64,000 bases of DNA from the NCBI GenBank assembly GCA_964398055.1, contig CAYNLK010000020.1:1-64000 (forward strand), read 5' to 3'. The stretch's first letter is position 1; every line of letters starts with the position of its first letter. The notes under the pieces were generated by a model, which was not told the origin of the DNA, searched no databases, and saw only the letters and a program-made list of their open reading frames with translations. Of this stretch, positions 8,409 to 16,262 are shown one piece after another. The position numbers and the translations under genes are program-made. Origin of the DNA: CAYNLK01 sp964398055. Its GTDB lineage: Bacteria; Chloroflexota; Anaerolineae; 4572-78; J111.

Positions 8409-9374
8409 TCAGCTCGGACTGGGCAGGCTGTCCAAACGGTTCTTTTCCTCGGCTGAGAGCGTGACCTCAACCGCTTTGATCAGCTCGGCCAGTTGCGCCG
8501 CCGTGTTGGCCCCGATAATGGCCGAGGTGATGGTGGGACTAGCCAGCAGCCAGGCCAGAGCGATTTGGGCGATGGTGGCCTGATGATCCTGGCCGATTAC
8601 AGCCAGGGCGTCGATGATGGCATAGCCACGCTCGTTCATAAAACGTTGCATCCGGTCGCTGCCGTGACCCCGGCTGTGGGGAGGCGCCTGACCTTGCCGG
8701 TATTTGCCGGTCAAAAAGCCGCCTGCCAGCGGGCTGTAGGGAATAACGCCCAAATTCTCCCTTTGGCAGAGCGCCATCAGTTCGGCTTCGTACTCCTGGC
8801 GGTGGACCAGGTTGTAGTGAGGTTGCAGCGACTCATAGCGGGGTAAGTTTTGGGCTTTGCACAATTCCAGGCTGGCCTGGAGTTGGCTGGCGGTATGGTT
8901 TGAGCAGCCGATATAACGGACCTTGCCCTGCCGGATCATTGCCTCGAAGGCGCGAAAGGTCTCTTCCAGGGGAGTTTCTTCGTCGGGCCAGTGGCTTTGA
9001 TAGAGGTCGATCGTCTCAACTTGGAGCCGGCGGAGACTATCCTCGACCGCCCGCATGAGATGCTTCCGGTTCAAGCCCTCACCGTCGGGACCGTCCCACA
9101 TCCGGCCGCGGGCTTTGGTGGCGATGATGACTTTGTGACGAGCCTGGCGCCTGGTCAGCCACTCGCCAATCCAGCTTTCGGCTACTCCGCCGTCGTTGCC
9201 TTCGGCCCAGTAGGAGTAAACGTCGGCGGTGTCGAAAAAGTTGATCCCATGGTCAACGGCGTAATCCATCACCGCAAAGGAGTCCTCTTTGGAGGAAGTC
9301 CAGCCCATCGTCATTGTGCCCAGGCAAAGGGGAGATACCTTAAGCTCAGTTTGGCCTAGAAATTTCGGTTCCAT
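8409..9374 (-). CDS. Aldo/keto reductase
   Basis: An NADPH-dependent oxidoreductase of 321 residues with the TIM-barrel AKR pattern: LCLGTMTMGW near the start, the catalytic tyrosine region INFFDTADVYSYW, the lysine in IIATKARG, and the histidine region LYQSHWPDEETP. It ends with the C-terminal cofactor-binding stretch SAIIGANTAAQLAELI. It belongs to the general stress or sugar-aldehyde AKR group (YghZ/Tas-like), and the exact substrate is not predictable. A GAGGGGGAATT ribosome site precedes the ATG, and an extended -10 element lies about 30 bp upstream. Confidence 0.93.
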   Translation of the reverse strand: MEPKFLGQTELKVSPLCLGTMTMGWTSSKEDSFAVMDYAVDHGINFFDTADVYSYWAEGNDGGVAESWIGEWLTRRQARHKVIIATKARGRMWDGPDGEGLNRKHLMRAVEDSLRRLQVETIDLYQSHWPDEETPLEETFRAFEAMIRQGKVRYIGCSNHTASQLQASLELCKAQNLPRYESLQPHYNLVHRQEYEAELMALCQRENLGVIPYSPLAGGFLTGKYRQGQAPPHSRGHGSDRMQRFMNERGYAIIDALAVIGQDHQATIAQIALAWLLASPTITSAIIGANTAAQLAELIKAVEVTLSAEEKNRLDSLPSPS

Positions 9375-9404
9375 AATTCCCCCTCGCTGAAAAGATCATT
9401 TATC

Positions 9405-9413
9405 AGTATAACA
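9405..9413 (-). promoter_or_regulatory. Putative extended -10 promoter for the aldo/keto reductase
   Basis: On the minus strand the sequence reads TGTTATACT, an extended -10 (TGn-TATACT), 31 bp before the aldo/keto reductase start. No convincing -35 was found, as is usual for extended -10 promoters. Confidence 0.45.
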
Positions 9414-9463
9414 TAGATTAGCTCAGTAGGCTAAGAAGATGAGGATTTTGGGTCTGTCCAAAT

Positions 9464-9482
9464 TTTTAGGTGACCGGCACTT
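9464..9482. repeat. Half copy of a REP-like palindrome
   Basis: The 19-mer TTTTAGGTGACCGGCACTT occurs here and again at 62111-62129, where it forms the left arm of a complete palindrome. Here only one arm is present, suggesting a truncated copy of a dispersed extragenic palindrome. Confidence 0.7.
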
Positions 9483-9545
9483 ACGACTAATTTTAGCTCG
9501 GAAAAAATGGTGCTGGCGCCGGCCATCTTCTCATCGGCCAAACAA

Positions 9546-9575
9546 AAACCCCAACCTGAACCCAGGTTGGGGTTT
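9546..9575 (-). terminator. Rho-independent terminator of the ABC importer operon
   Basis: A perfect 13-bp stem (9546-9558 with 9563-9575) has a 4-nt loop. On the minus strand it is followed by TTTTTGTTT. It lies 24 bp after the permease stop codon, so it ends the minus-strand sugar-transport operon. Confidence 0.85.
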
Positions 9576-9598
9576 AATGATGAAAACGGAACCGTAAC

Positions 9599-10603
9599 TC
9601 AGCGCCGCCGTTTGCGTAACTGGTCGAGCACGATGGCGATGATAATGACCAGGCCAATGGCCGCCGGTTGCCAGTAAGCCGGGAAGCCGAGCAAGACCAG
9701 GCCATTACGCAACACCTGCATAATAGCCGCGCCGATCAACACCCCCAAAATAGTGCCTTCACCACCCATCAAACTGGTGCCCCCAATGACCACTGCGGCG
9801 ATAATATCCAACTCGTAGCCCAGGGCGGCGGTGGGGGCAGCTACCCCCAGTCGAGCGGTCATCAACAGCCCACCGATAGCGGTCAGGAAGCCGCACAAGG
9901 TATAGACTAACAATTTAACGCGTCCGGTGTTGATGCCGGATAGCGCCGTGGCCTGTTCATTGCCGCCAACCGCATAGATGCGATATCCCCATACAGTGCG
10001 GCCAAGAAAGATGGACATAATGATGGCAATGATAACCATAAAAATTACCGGCAGCGGCACCAAAAAGGCGCCCACCGGCAGGTCGTATTGCCCAAAAAAG
10101 TTGAAGCCGCTGGGAAAACCGCGCACCGGCTGGCCGTTCGTGAGGCCGTAACATAAGCCTCGGGCAATACTCATCATCCCTAAGGTGGCGATAAAGGGCG
10201 GCAAGTTGGCCTTGCTGATCAATGCACCGTTGATCAAACCGATTACCACTCCGGTCAGTAGACCAATGGCGATGGCCACCGGCACTGGCCAGCCGGCGGT
10301 TAACGCCAGGGCTGCGGTCAATCCTGCCAAAGCCATCACCGCGCCAACCGATAGGTCGATCCCGGCGGTGATGATGACCAGAATTTCGCCAAAGGCGCTA
10401 ATGGCGATCCATGAGAAGGCCCGCATCACATTGAACAGGTTCCGGCTGGTCAAAAAGTTGTCGGTTTGGAGGGTCAGGAAGAGCCCCATTATGACCAGCA
10501 CCAGAAAAATGCCAAACTCTTGGGCGCCTAAGATATGGCGTAAACGAGTCGACATGGGGATGCCGTTTTTTTCTTGACTTATCACTGGTGACGTCGATGA
10601 CAT
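9599..10603 (-). CDS. Sugar ABC transporter permease (RbsC-like)
   Basis: Inner-membrane permease of the CUT2/ribose-galactose class of ABC importers: 334 residues, about eight to ten membrane helices. The family signature GIDLSVGAVMALAG, the LATLG-like IATLGMMSIARGL stretch and the ALSGINTGRVK coupling-helix region are visible. It starts 12 bp after the ATPase gene ends, with a GGAGAG ribosome site. It is a close paralogue of the permease at 15240-16262: both contain LLMTARLGVAAPTAA followed by GYELDIIAA. It works with the ATPase and binding protein immediately upstream; the probable substrate is a pentose or hexose. Confidence 0.95.
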   Translation of the reverse strand: MSSTSPVISQEKNGIPMSTRLRHILGAQEFGIFLVLVIMGLFLTLQTDNFLTSRNLFNVMRAFSWIAISAFGEILVIITAGIDLSVGAVMALAGLTAALALTAGWPVPVAIAIGLLTGVVIGLINGALISKANLPPFIATLGMMSIARGLCYGLTNGQPVRGFPSGFNFFGQYDLPVGAFLVPLPVIFMVIIAIIMSIFLGRTVWGYRIYAVGGNEQATALSGINTGRVKLLVYTLCGFLTAIGGLLMTARLGVAAPTAALGYELDIIAAVVIGGTSLMGGEGTILGVLIGAAIMQVLRNGLVLLGFPAYWQPAAIGLVIIIAIVLDQLRKRRR

Positions 10604-10615
10604 AACTTCTCTCTC

Positions 10616-12151
10616 CTATGGCATATTCTCGGTAATATGGCCGCTGGCGTAAGTCATAATTCGCTCTTGAGTAGCCTCAGACCGATCCAGAACGCCGGCG
10701 ACCCGGCCCTCGCACATGACCAGGATGCGGTCACTCATCGCCAGAACTTCCGGCATTTCTGATGAGATCATAATGATGCCGATCCCTTGTTTGGCCAAAT
10801 CGTTCATAATGGCATGGACTTCGGCCTTGGCCCCAACATCAATGCCGCGGGTGGGTTCATCCATAATTAGCACCCGTGGCTCGGTGGCTAACCATTTGGC
10901 CAAAACCACTTTTTGTTGGTTCCCCCCGGACAGGTACATCACCCGCTGTATCAGACTGGGTGTTCGAATGTTGAGCCGGTTGACATACTGCTCCCCTAAG
11001 GCCTGAATTTTCTCCGGTTGAACCCAACCATTGCCAAACATCCGATCCAGATTAGGTAAGGCAATATTCTTGGCAACGGTACTGATCAGAACCAGACCGT
11101 GCTCCTGGCGACTTTCCGGCACCAGGGCGATCCCATGTTTCACAGCTACATCCGGGGAGGTAATGTTGATTGGCTGGCCGTTGATCAGAATTTGCCCGGC
11201 GTCTAGCGGGTCGGCTCCAAAAATAGCCCGCACCGTTTCGGTGCGACCCGACCCGACCAGCCCGGCAATCCCCAAGATTTCACCGCGCCGGAGCGAGAAG
11301 CTGACATTGTCGATAACCCCGTGGCGGGTGAGGCCGCGCACCTCCAAGACGGTTTCCCCAACCAGATCAGGATTGAAGGTGCGGAGGAATACTTCTTCCA
11401 GAGAACGCCCGACCATCAGCGCGATAATCTTTTCCGGGGTCGCTTCCGCTATCGGCATCCCCCCCACCCGGCGGCCGTCCCGGAAAACAACCACCCGGTC
11501 GGCCACCCGGAAAACCTCTTCCAGGCGGTGAGTAATAAAAATTACCGCCAGGCCCTGCTCTTTGAGTGACTGGATAATCTCGAACAGGATAGCTACCTCT
11601 TCATCCCCTAAAGCTGAGGTTGGTTCGTCCATAATGATGACCTCAGCCTGGATGGCCAGGGCTTTGGCAATCTCTACCATTTGCTGTTGCGCCACCGAAA
11701 GTTTGCGGACCAGCTCATCCGGGGAGAAACGGGCGCCCATTCGCCCCAAGAGTTTGTTGGCCTCACGGCGCATATATTGGCGGTCCACCAGGCGAAGTTT
11801 ATTGAGCAGACCGCCTGAATACGGTTCACGCCCCAAAAAAATGTTGGTGGCGACGCTTTGATTGGGGGTCAGGTTGAATTCCTGATAGATGATGGCAATG
11901 CCCAGCTCCTGGGCGTGGTGGGGATTGTGCAGCGTAACCGGCTTGCCCCGGATGAAGATTTCTCCTTCATCCATCTGGTAAGCTCCGGACACGATTTTCA
12001 TCAAGGTCGATTTGCCGGCCCCGTTTTCGCCCAGCAGAGCGACCACCTCGCCCGGGTACACTTCAAAATCGACCTTATCCAGGGCCTGAACACCCGGAAA
12101 AGCTTTGGAAACCCCTTTTATTTCAAGCAGAGGCGTTGTCTCTGTAGCCAA
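10616..12151 (-). CDS. Sugar ABC transporter ATP-binding protein (RbsA/MglA-like, two NBDs)
   Basis: Tandem-NBD ATPase driving the CUT2 importer. The first NBD has an intact Walker A (GENGAGKST), signature LSVAQQQ, Walker B (VIIMDEPTSALG) and the H-loop FITHRLEE. The second NBD has the degenerate Walker A typical of this family (GLVGSGRTE), signature LSGGNQQ and Walker B VLIMDEPTRG. TTG 12151 is the preferred start: a GGAG lies 9 nt upstream, and the resulting 511 residues match the family. A GTG at 12223 would add 24 unconserved residues. It follows the binding-protein gene after a strong hairpin and precedes the permease by 12 bp. Confidence 0.95.
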   Translation of the reverse strand: MATETTPLLEIKGVSKAFPGVQALDKVDFEVYPGEVVALLGENGAGKSTLMKIVSGAYQMDEGEIFIRGKPVTLHNPHHAQELGIAIIYQEFNLTPNQSVATNIFLGREPYSGGLLNKLRLVDRQYMRREANKLLGRMGARFSPDELVRKLSVAQQQMVEIAKALAIQAEVIIMDEPTSALGDEEVAILFEIIQSLKEQGLAVIFITHRLEEVFRVADRVVVFRDGRRVGGMPIAEATPEKIIALMVGRSLEEVFLRTFNPDLVGETVLEVRGLTRHGVIDNVSFSLRRGEILGIAGLVGSGRTETVRAIFGADPLDAGQILINGQPINITSPDVAVKHGIALVPESRQEHGLVLISTVAKNIALPNLDRMFGNGWVQPEKIQALGEQYVNRLNIRTPSLIQRVMYLSGGNQQKVVLAKWLATEPRVLIMDEPTRGIDVGAKAEVHAIMNDLAKQGIGIIMISSEMPEVLAMSDRILVMCEGRVAGVLDRSEATQERIMTYASGHITENMP

Positions 12152-12244
12152 TTTTTTTATCTCCAACCGGTTTGATGGGTGATTATCTAAATCGGACAAG
12201 ATGGGGCGGGCGATATGTCCCACCCCATCCGATTGTTCTAACCA

Positions 12245-12276
12245 GAACTAGCGGGTATGTACCAGCCCGCTAGTTC
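12245..12276. promoter_or_regulatory. Intercistronic hairpin between binding-protein and ATPase genes
   Basis: An 11-bp perfect inverted repeat (12245-12255 with 12266-12276) with a 10-nt loop lies 12 bp after the binding-protein stop codon. In the direction of transcription no U-tract follows. It more probably protects the 3' end of the binding-protein mRNA or attenuates readthrough, giving the usual excess of binding protein over transporter, than acts as a full terminator. Confidence 0.7.
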
Positions 12277-12287
12277 TTTTGTTGAGT

Positions 12288-13740
12288 TTATTTGTGGGGT
12301 GGCAGCGGCTTGGTGAAGTCGCTGGTTTCCCAGGCCTCGGCCATCACATCGACGTTCTTGGCCGTGACAATGTCCATGCCGGAGTTGGTGAAGGAGTCGA
12401 AGGTGGCCCCGTTGACGANNNNNNNNNNNNNNNNNNNNNNNNNNNNNNNNNNNNNNNNNNNNNNNNNNNNNNNNNNNNNNNNNNNNNNNNNNNNNNNNNN
12501 NNNNNNNNNNNNNNNNNNCGCCAACCTTGCCCACCTCAAAGACCGGGTTGTTGAGAGCTTTGGGGATCCAGGCAATGGTCAACTTGCCATCGGCCAGCAA
12601 CTTGTCTTTGTCGATCATCATTGCGCCTGCTTCGGGGAAGGCCGGCGGCAGCGGCTTGGTGAAGTCGCTGGTTTCCCAGGCCACGGCCATCGCGTCGACG
12701 TTGGCCGCGGTGACAATGTCCATGCCGGAGTTGGTGAAGGAGTCGAAGGTGGCCCCGTTGACGATCTTGTCATAGATCATCTGGGTGGTGTCGTAGCCCC
12801 AACCCCAGTACTTCTGGCCAACCAGGCCGTAGAGCAGCCCTTCCTTGACATACTCCAGCTCAACCGGCAGGGTGTCGAAGGCGACCGTCTTCATCCCGGC
12901 CTGAGCGGCTTCTTCCCACAACGGCATCGAGCCGCGGTCGGCGAAGAGCGGCCACAGGCCAACGAAGAACCAGCCGTCGAGGTCGGGGTAGGCTTGCATC
13001 GTCTCTTCGACCACCTGGACGCCCAGGTTGATGTCGTCGTTGCAGGCCACCGTGGTAACGATTTCGAGGTTGCTGCCGGCCACGCCATCCTTGAAGCCGC
13101 GGATGCGCTCTTCCAGGTTGAAGGCGCCGGGCACGCCGGTTAGCAGGGCGACCTTACCGCCGTTGGGCAGGGCCTTCTTCATCAGGTCGGCGGCAGCTTT
13201 ACCGCCCTCGTAGTTGTCCACGCCCAGGTAGGTGAAGCGACCGCTGTCGGGCGAGTCGGAGTCCCAGGTCATTACCGGAATGCCGTCGGCTATGGCCTTG
13301 TTGATCGGGTCGATACAGGCGGTCGGGTCGTTGCAAGAGACGCCGATGGCATCGACGCCGGCGGCCAGGGCATCCTCCATCACCCGGGCCTGCTCGGCCG
13401 CGTCGGAGGCGACGGAGGCGGTGTAAAGGATTTCGACCTCATACGGGCCGGCTGCGGTTAACTCGGCGGCCTTGGTCTCGGCGCCAACCTTGCCCACCTC
13501 AAAGACCGGGTTGTTGAGAGCTTTGGGGATCCAGGCGATGGTCAACTTGCCATCGGCCAGGGCATCGGCCATAGCCGCGGGCGCTTCAGTCGCCGGCTCC
13601 TCCACCACCGCAGGTTCGGCGGCTGCCGGTTCCTGCTGGGGTTGCTCGGGCGCCGCCGGCGGAGCCGCCGGGGCGCATTGGGCCGCGATCATGGCCAGCG
13701 CAACCAGCAGAGTCAGAATAAGCCATAATTTTCTGTTCAT
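12288..13740 (-). CDS. Sugar ABC transporter substrate-binding lipoprotein, in-frame tandem duplication interrupted by an assembly gap
   Basis: Periplasmic-binding protein of the type 1 (ribose/galactose) fold. It has a signal segment LWLILTLLVALAMIAAQCAP with an atypical lipobox, then a Pro/Ala/Glu linker. The first complete binding domain is about residues 60-370 (LTIAWIPKALNNPVFEVGKVG to ETSDFTKPLPP). Without any stop, a second copy begins (LLADGKLTIAWIPKAL) and runs into 100 N; beyond the N the C-terminal end of a copy resumes and stops at 12288 (TKPLPPHK). DNA repeats are 12519-12597 with 13482-13560, and 12301-12418 with 12647-12764. If the copies are equal in length the true gap is about 717 bp, a multiple of three that restores the frame. 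The result would be a 689-residue double-domain protein. Confidence 0.85.
12419..12518. other. Assembly gap (100 N)
   Basis: Exactly 100 undetermined bases, the usual placeholder for a gap of unknown size. It lies inside the second copy of the duplicated binding-protein domain, where near-identical repeats would defeat short-read assembly. Confidence 0.98.
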
Positions 13741-14181
13741 AGCTACTTTTTTCTACCTCCTTTTGCTTGGTTACTATCTAAAATTTGATATGATGGGACG
13801 AGATGAGCCGCATGGCTCGACAGGAGAATCAAAATATTTTTTGGGTTCGCATCACCTCCTTGGGATACTGATCGGGAACCACCGCCCCAAAGCTGCCTCT
13901 TGGCAAGGCTTTCAGATGGTCTGGTGGTTGCGACTGTGGTTCCACTCCTCCTTGAGTTAATAGGGTTGAACGATCAGAAAGGAAATTGTTGCCGGAAGAT
14001 GAAAGAGCGATAATCGGAAATCGAATCTTTGTGCGAAGATACACAAAGAAGCCAGTATATCCTATCATAAGATTGAATTTCTTGATACTGCGCTTTCCCC
14101 CCAACCATATAGGGGAAATCCCCCTATAACCAAAAAAGCAAAGTAGAAAATGTAAGCCAAGATGTGGTATAATCTAAACCG
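13741..14181. promoter_or_regulatory. Divergent regulatory region between binding protein and REC-LuxR-REC regulator
   Basis: This 441-bp region has no gene. It must hold the minus-strand promoter of the importer operon (AGGAGG lies 14 nt before its ATG) and the plus-strand promoter of the regulator operon. An interrupted palindrome around 14108-14128 (TATAGGGG, AAA, then CCCCTATA with one extra C) lies about 40 bp upstream of the regulator's -10 and could be an operator. An extended -10, TGGTATAAT, at 14165-14173 is annotated separately. Confidence 0.55.
14165..14173 (+). promoter_or_regulatory. Extended -10 promoter of the regulator operon, apparently leaderless
   Basis: TGGTATAAT is a consensus extended -10 hexamer. 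It ends 8 bp before the ATG at 14182, so transcription would start at about the start codon. No ribosome site is present, which suggests a leaderless mRNA for the response regulator. Confidence 0.55.
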
Positions 14182-15231
14182 ATGAACAAAACACGGATCT
14201 TACTGGCAGATGATCATGCCGTGGTCTGCGCCGGCATCCGCAATGCCCTACAAGAGTTGCCCGCGTTAGAGATTATCGGCGAGGTGGGCGATGGTCCAAC
14301 CCTGTTCACTGCTCTGGCCCAAAACCGGCCCGACTGCCTGCTCATCGACGTAACCATGCCCAACTTTGAGCCGATCAGCGCCATTCGCCAGATTCGGGCC
14401 AGTTATCCTGCCATGAAGATTCTGGTTGTTAGCGCCTATGACGACCGGGTCTATGTACAGGGCTTGTTGAGCGTGGGGGTTGATGGCTACCATCTAAAGG
14501 ATCAGCCGCTCAGCGATCTACGGCTGGCGGTGCAACGGGTTCTGGTGGGTGAGAAATGGATCTCCAGCCGTCTGGTAGACAAATTAGTCGGCCGGGTCGT
14601 TCCGACGGCAATTACCCCCCCGTTGACCCCTCGCCAGCGCGACATTCTCCGCCTTTTGCAGCAAGGGCTGGATAATCAAGCTATTGCCCGCCGGATAGGG
14701 TTGAGCGTTAAAACGGTGGAGAATCACTTAACCCGGCTCTACCGCCAGCTCAACGTGCAGAGCCGGTTAGAGGCGGTTAATTACGTTAACCAGCAGCCCG
14801 AAGTGCTGGGCTTATCGGGACAGCAATTGGCTCAGGAATTTGATATTGAGGAGAATGGCGCCTCTGCTATCACGATGTTGTTGGTTGATGACAATGCCCG
14901 TTATCGGACCCAATTGCGCCGAATGGTTGGCAAAGTCTGCGCCCGGGCCATTATTTATGAAGCTGAAAACATTGCCGAAGCCACCCAGTTAGTGCAGCAG
15001 GTTGCCCCCCAATTGGTCCTGGTCGACGTGGTATTGGGGGAAGAGGATGGAATTCGCTGTGCCCGCCGGATCAAGGCGCTCTCCCCCCCGGCCCGGATTG
15101 TGCTGATCAGCGCCTATCCCGACCGGGAGTTTCACCGGCTGGGGCTGGAAGCCGGGGCGGTGGCCTTTTTGGACAAAAAGGACCTTGACGCTATGGCCTT
15201 GCAGCAGGTCATCGATGATTTGATTGGGTGA
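14182..15231 (+). CDS. Response regulator with REC-LuxR(HTH)-REC architecture
   Basis: A 349-residue NarL-like regulator with an extra C-terminal receiver. Residues about 4-120 are the first REC (acidic pair ADDH, phospho-acceptor Asp56 in LLIDVTMP, Lys in YHLKDQP). Residues about 145-205 are a LuxR helix-turn-helix (LTPRQRDILRLLQQGLDNQAIA, then SVKTVENHL). Residues about 228-349 are a second REC (VDDN, Asp in LVLVDVVLG, Lys in FLDKKD). Placing DNA binding between two receivers is unusual. It heads the operon with the permease and the ABC-kinase fusion, so its kinase is very probably that fusion. The likely target is the divergent importer promoter. Confidence 0.93.
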   Translation: MNKTRILLADDHAVVCAGIRNALQELPALEIIGEVGDGPTLFTALAQNRPDCLLIDVTMPNFEPISAIRQIRASYPAMKILVVSAYDDRVYVQGLLSVGVDGYHLKDQPLSDLRLAVQRVLVGEKWISSRLVDKLVGRVVPTAITPPLTPRQRDILRLLQQGLDNQAIARRIGLSVKTVENHLTRLYRQLNVQSRLEAVNYVNQQPEVLGLSGQQLAQEFDIEENGASAITMLLVDDNARYRTQLRRMVGKVCARAIIYEAENIAEATQLVQQVAPQLVLVDVVLGEEDGIRCARRIKALSPPARIVLISAYPDREFHRLGLEAGAVAFLDKKDLDAMALQQVIDDLIG

Positions 15232-15239
15232 GGCCATTT

Positions 15240-16262
15240 ATGGACAGCCAAATCGTTTCAGGGGCAGCTCCAACTCAAAAGGCGATTCAACTCAAGGCAG
15301 TCAAGCGGTATTGGCGTTCCCTGGTCAGCCGCCAATATTTGTTCGTGCTGCTGACCCTGTTTTTGATCGGCGCTTTTCTCAGCCTGAATACTGACACTTT
15401 TTTAACCAGTAACAATCTTTTTAATGTAGCTCGAGCCGCCTCCTGGATTGCCATTGTTGCCTTTGGCCAGAGTATGGTCATTATCATCGGCGGTATCGAC
15501 CTGTCGGTGGGTGCGGTGATGGCCCTGGCCGGACTGGTCACCGCCCTCGCCCTGCAAGCCGACCTGCCGCTGCCTGTGGCCATCCTGGCCGGTCTGTTGA
15601 CGGGGGGTGCGGCCGGCTGGGCCAACGGGATGATGGTGGGCCGGGTCAGACTACCCTCATTTATCATCACTCTAGGCACGATGAGTATTGCCCGCGGCCT
15701 GACTTTTGGCCTGACCGGCGGCTGGCCGGTACGCAATCTACCCCCCAGTTTCACCATGCTGGGTGTCTATAATGTACCCATTGGGCCGTGGCACGTCCCG
15801 CTGCCGGTCATATTTATGCTCGGTTTGACCGTGCTGGTAAGTCTCCTGCTCGGTCATACTGTGTTGGGGCGTTATATTTATACTCTGGGCAGCAGCGAGC
15901 GCGCCCTCTTGGTGTCGGGCGTGAAGGTGGTCCAGATCAAAGTATTGGTTTACACCCTGTGCGGTCTGCTGGCCGCCGCCGGCGGCTTGCTGATGACGGC
16001 CCGCCTGGGCGTGGCCGCGCCCACGGCTGCCGTTGGTTACGAGCTTGACATCATCGCCGCGGCGATTATCGGCGGCACCAGCCTCTTTGGCGGCGAAGGC
16101 AGCATTGTGGGGGTGTTATTGGCGGCGGTGCTCATGCAGATCCTTCGCAGCGGCCTGGTGCAGCTTGGTTTTTCGGCTTACTGGCAGGCCGTGGCCATTG
16201 GCGCCATGATCCTGGTTGCCATCTTGCTGGATTATTGGCGGCGACACAAAGCGCTTCTGTGA
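15240..16262 (+). CDS. RbsC-like ABC permease paired with the ABC-kinase fusion
   Basis: CUT2-class membrane permease, 340 residues from ATG 15240. A GTG at 15228 overlapping the regulator's stop is the alternative start. It has the family signature GGIDLSVGAVMALAGLV, the IITLGTMSIARGL stretch and a coupling segment LVSGVKVVQIK. It is a close paralogue of the importer permease at 9599-10603, over nearly the whole length. No two-NBD ATPase accompanies it. Instead the next gene, whose start overlaps its stop by one base (TGATG), encodes a single ATPase domain joined to a histidine kinase. I infer a role in sensing sugar-loaded binding protein rather than, or besides, transport. Confidence 0.92.
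   Translation: MDSQIVSGAAPTQKAIQLKAVKRYWRSLVSRQYLFVLLTLFLIGAFLSLNTDTFLTSNNLFNVARAASWIAIVAFGQSMVIIIGGIDLSVGAVMALAGLVTALALQADLPLPVAILAGLLTGGAAGWANGMMVGRVRLPSFIITLGTMSIARGLTFGLTGGWPVRNLPPSFTMLGVYNVPIGPWHVPLPVIFMLGLTVLVSLLLGHTVLGRYIYTLGSSERALLVSGVKVVQIKVLVYTLCGLLAAAGGLLMTARLGVAAPTAAVGYELDIIAAAIIGGTSLFGGEGSIVGVLLAAVLMQILRSGLVQLGFSAYWQAVAIGAMILVAILLDYWRRHKALL

Noticed and set aside
12238..12287. Continuation of the binding-protein frame across the N run to 12238
   Set aside because: The frame is only produced by the arbitrary 100-N length; the repeat comparison shows the true end is the TAA at 12288-12290.
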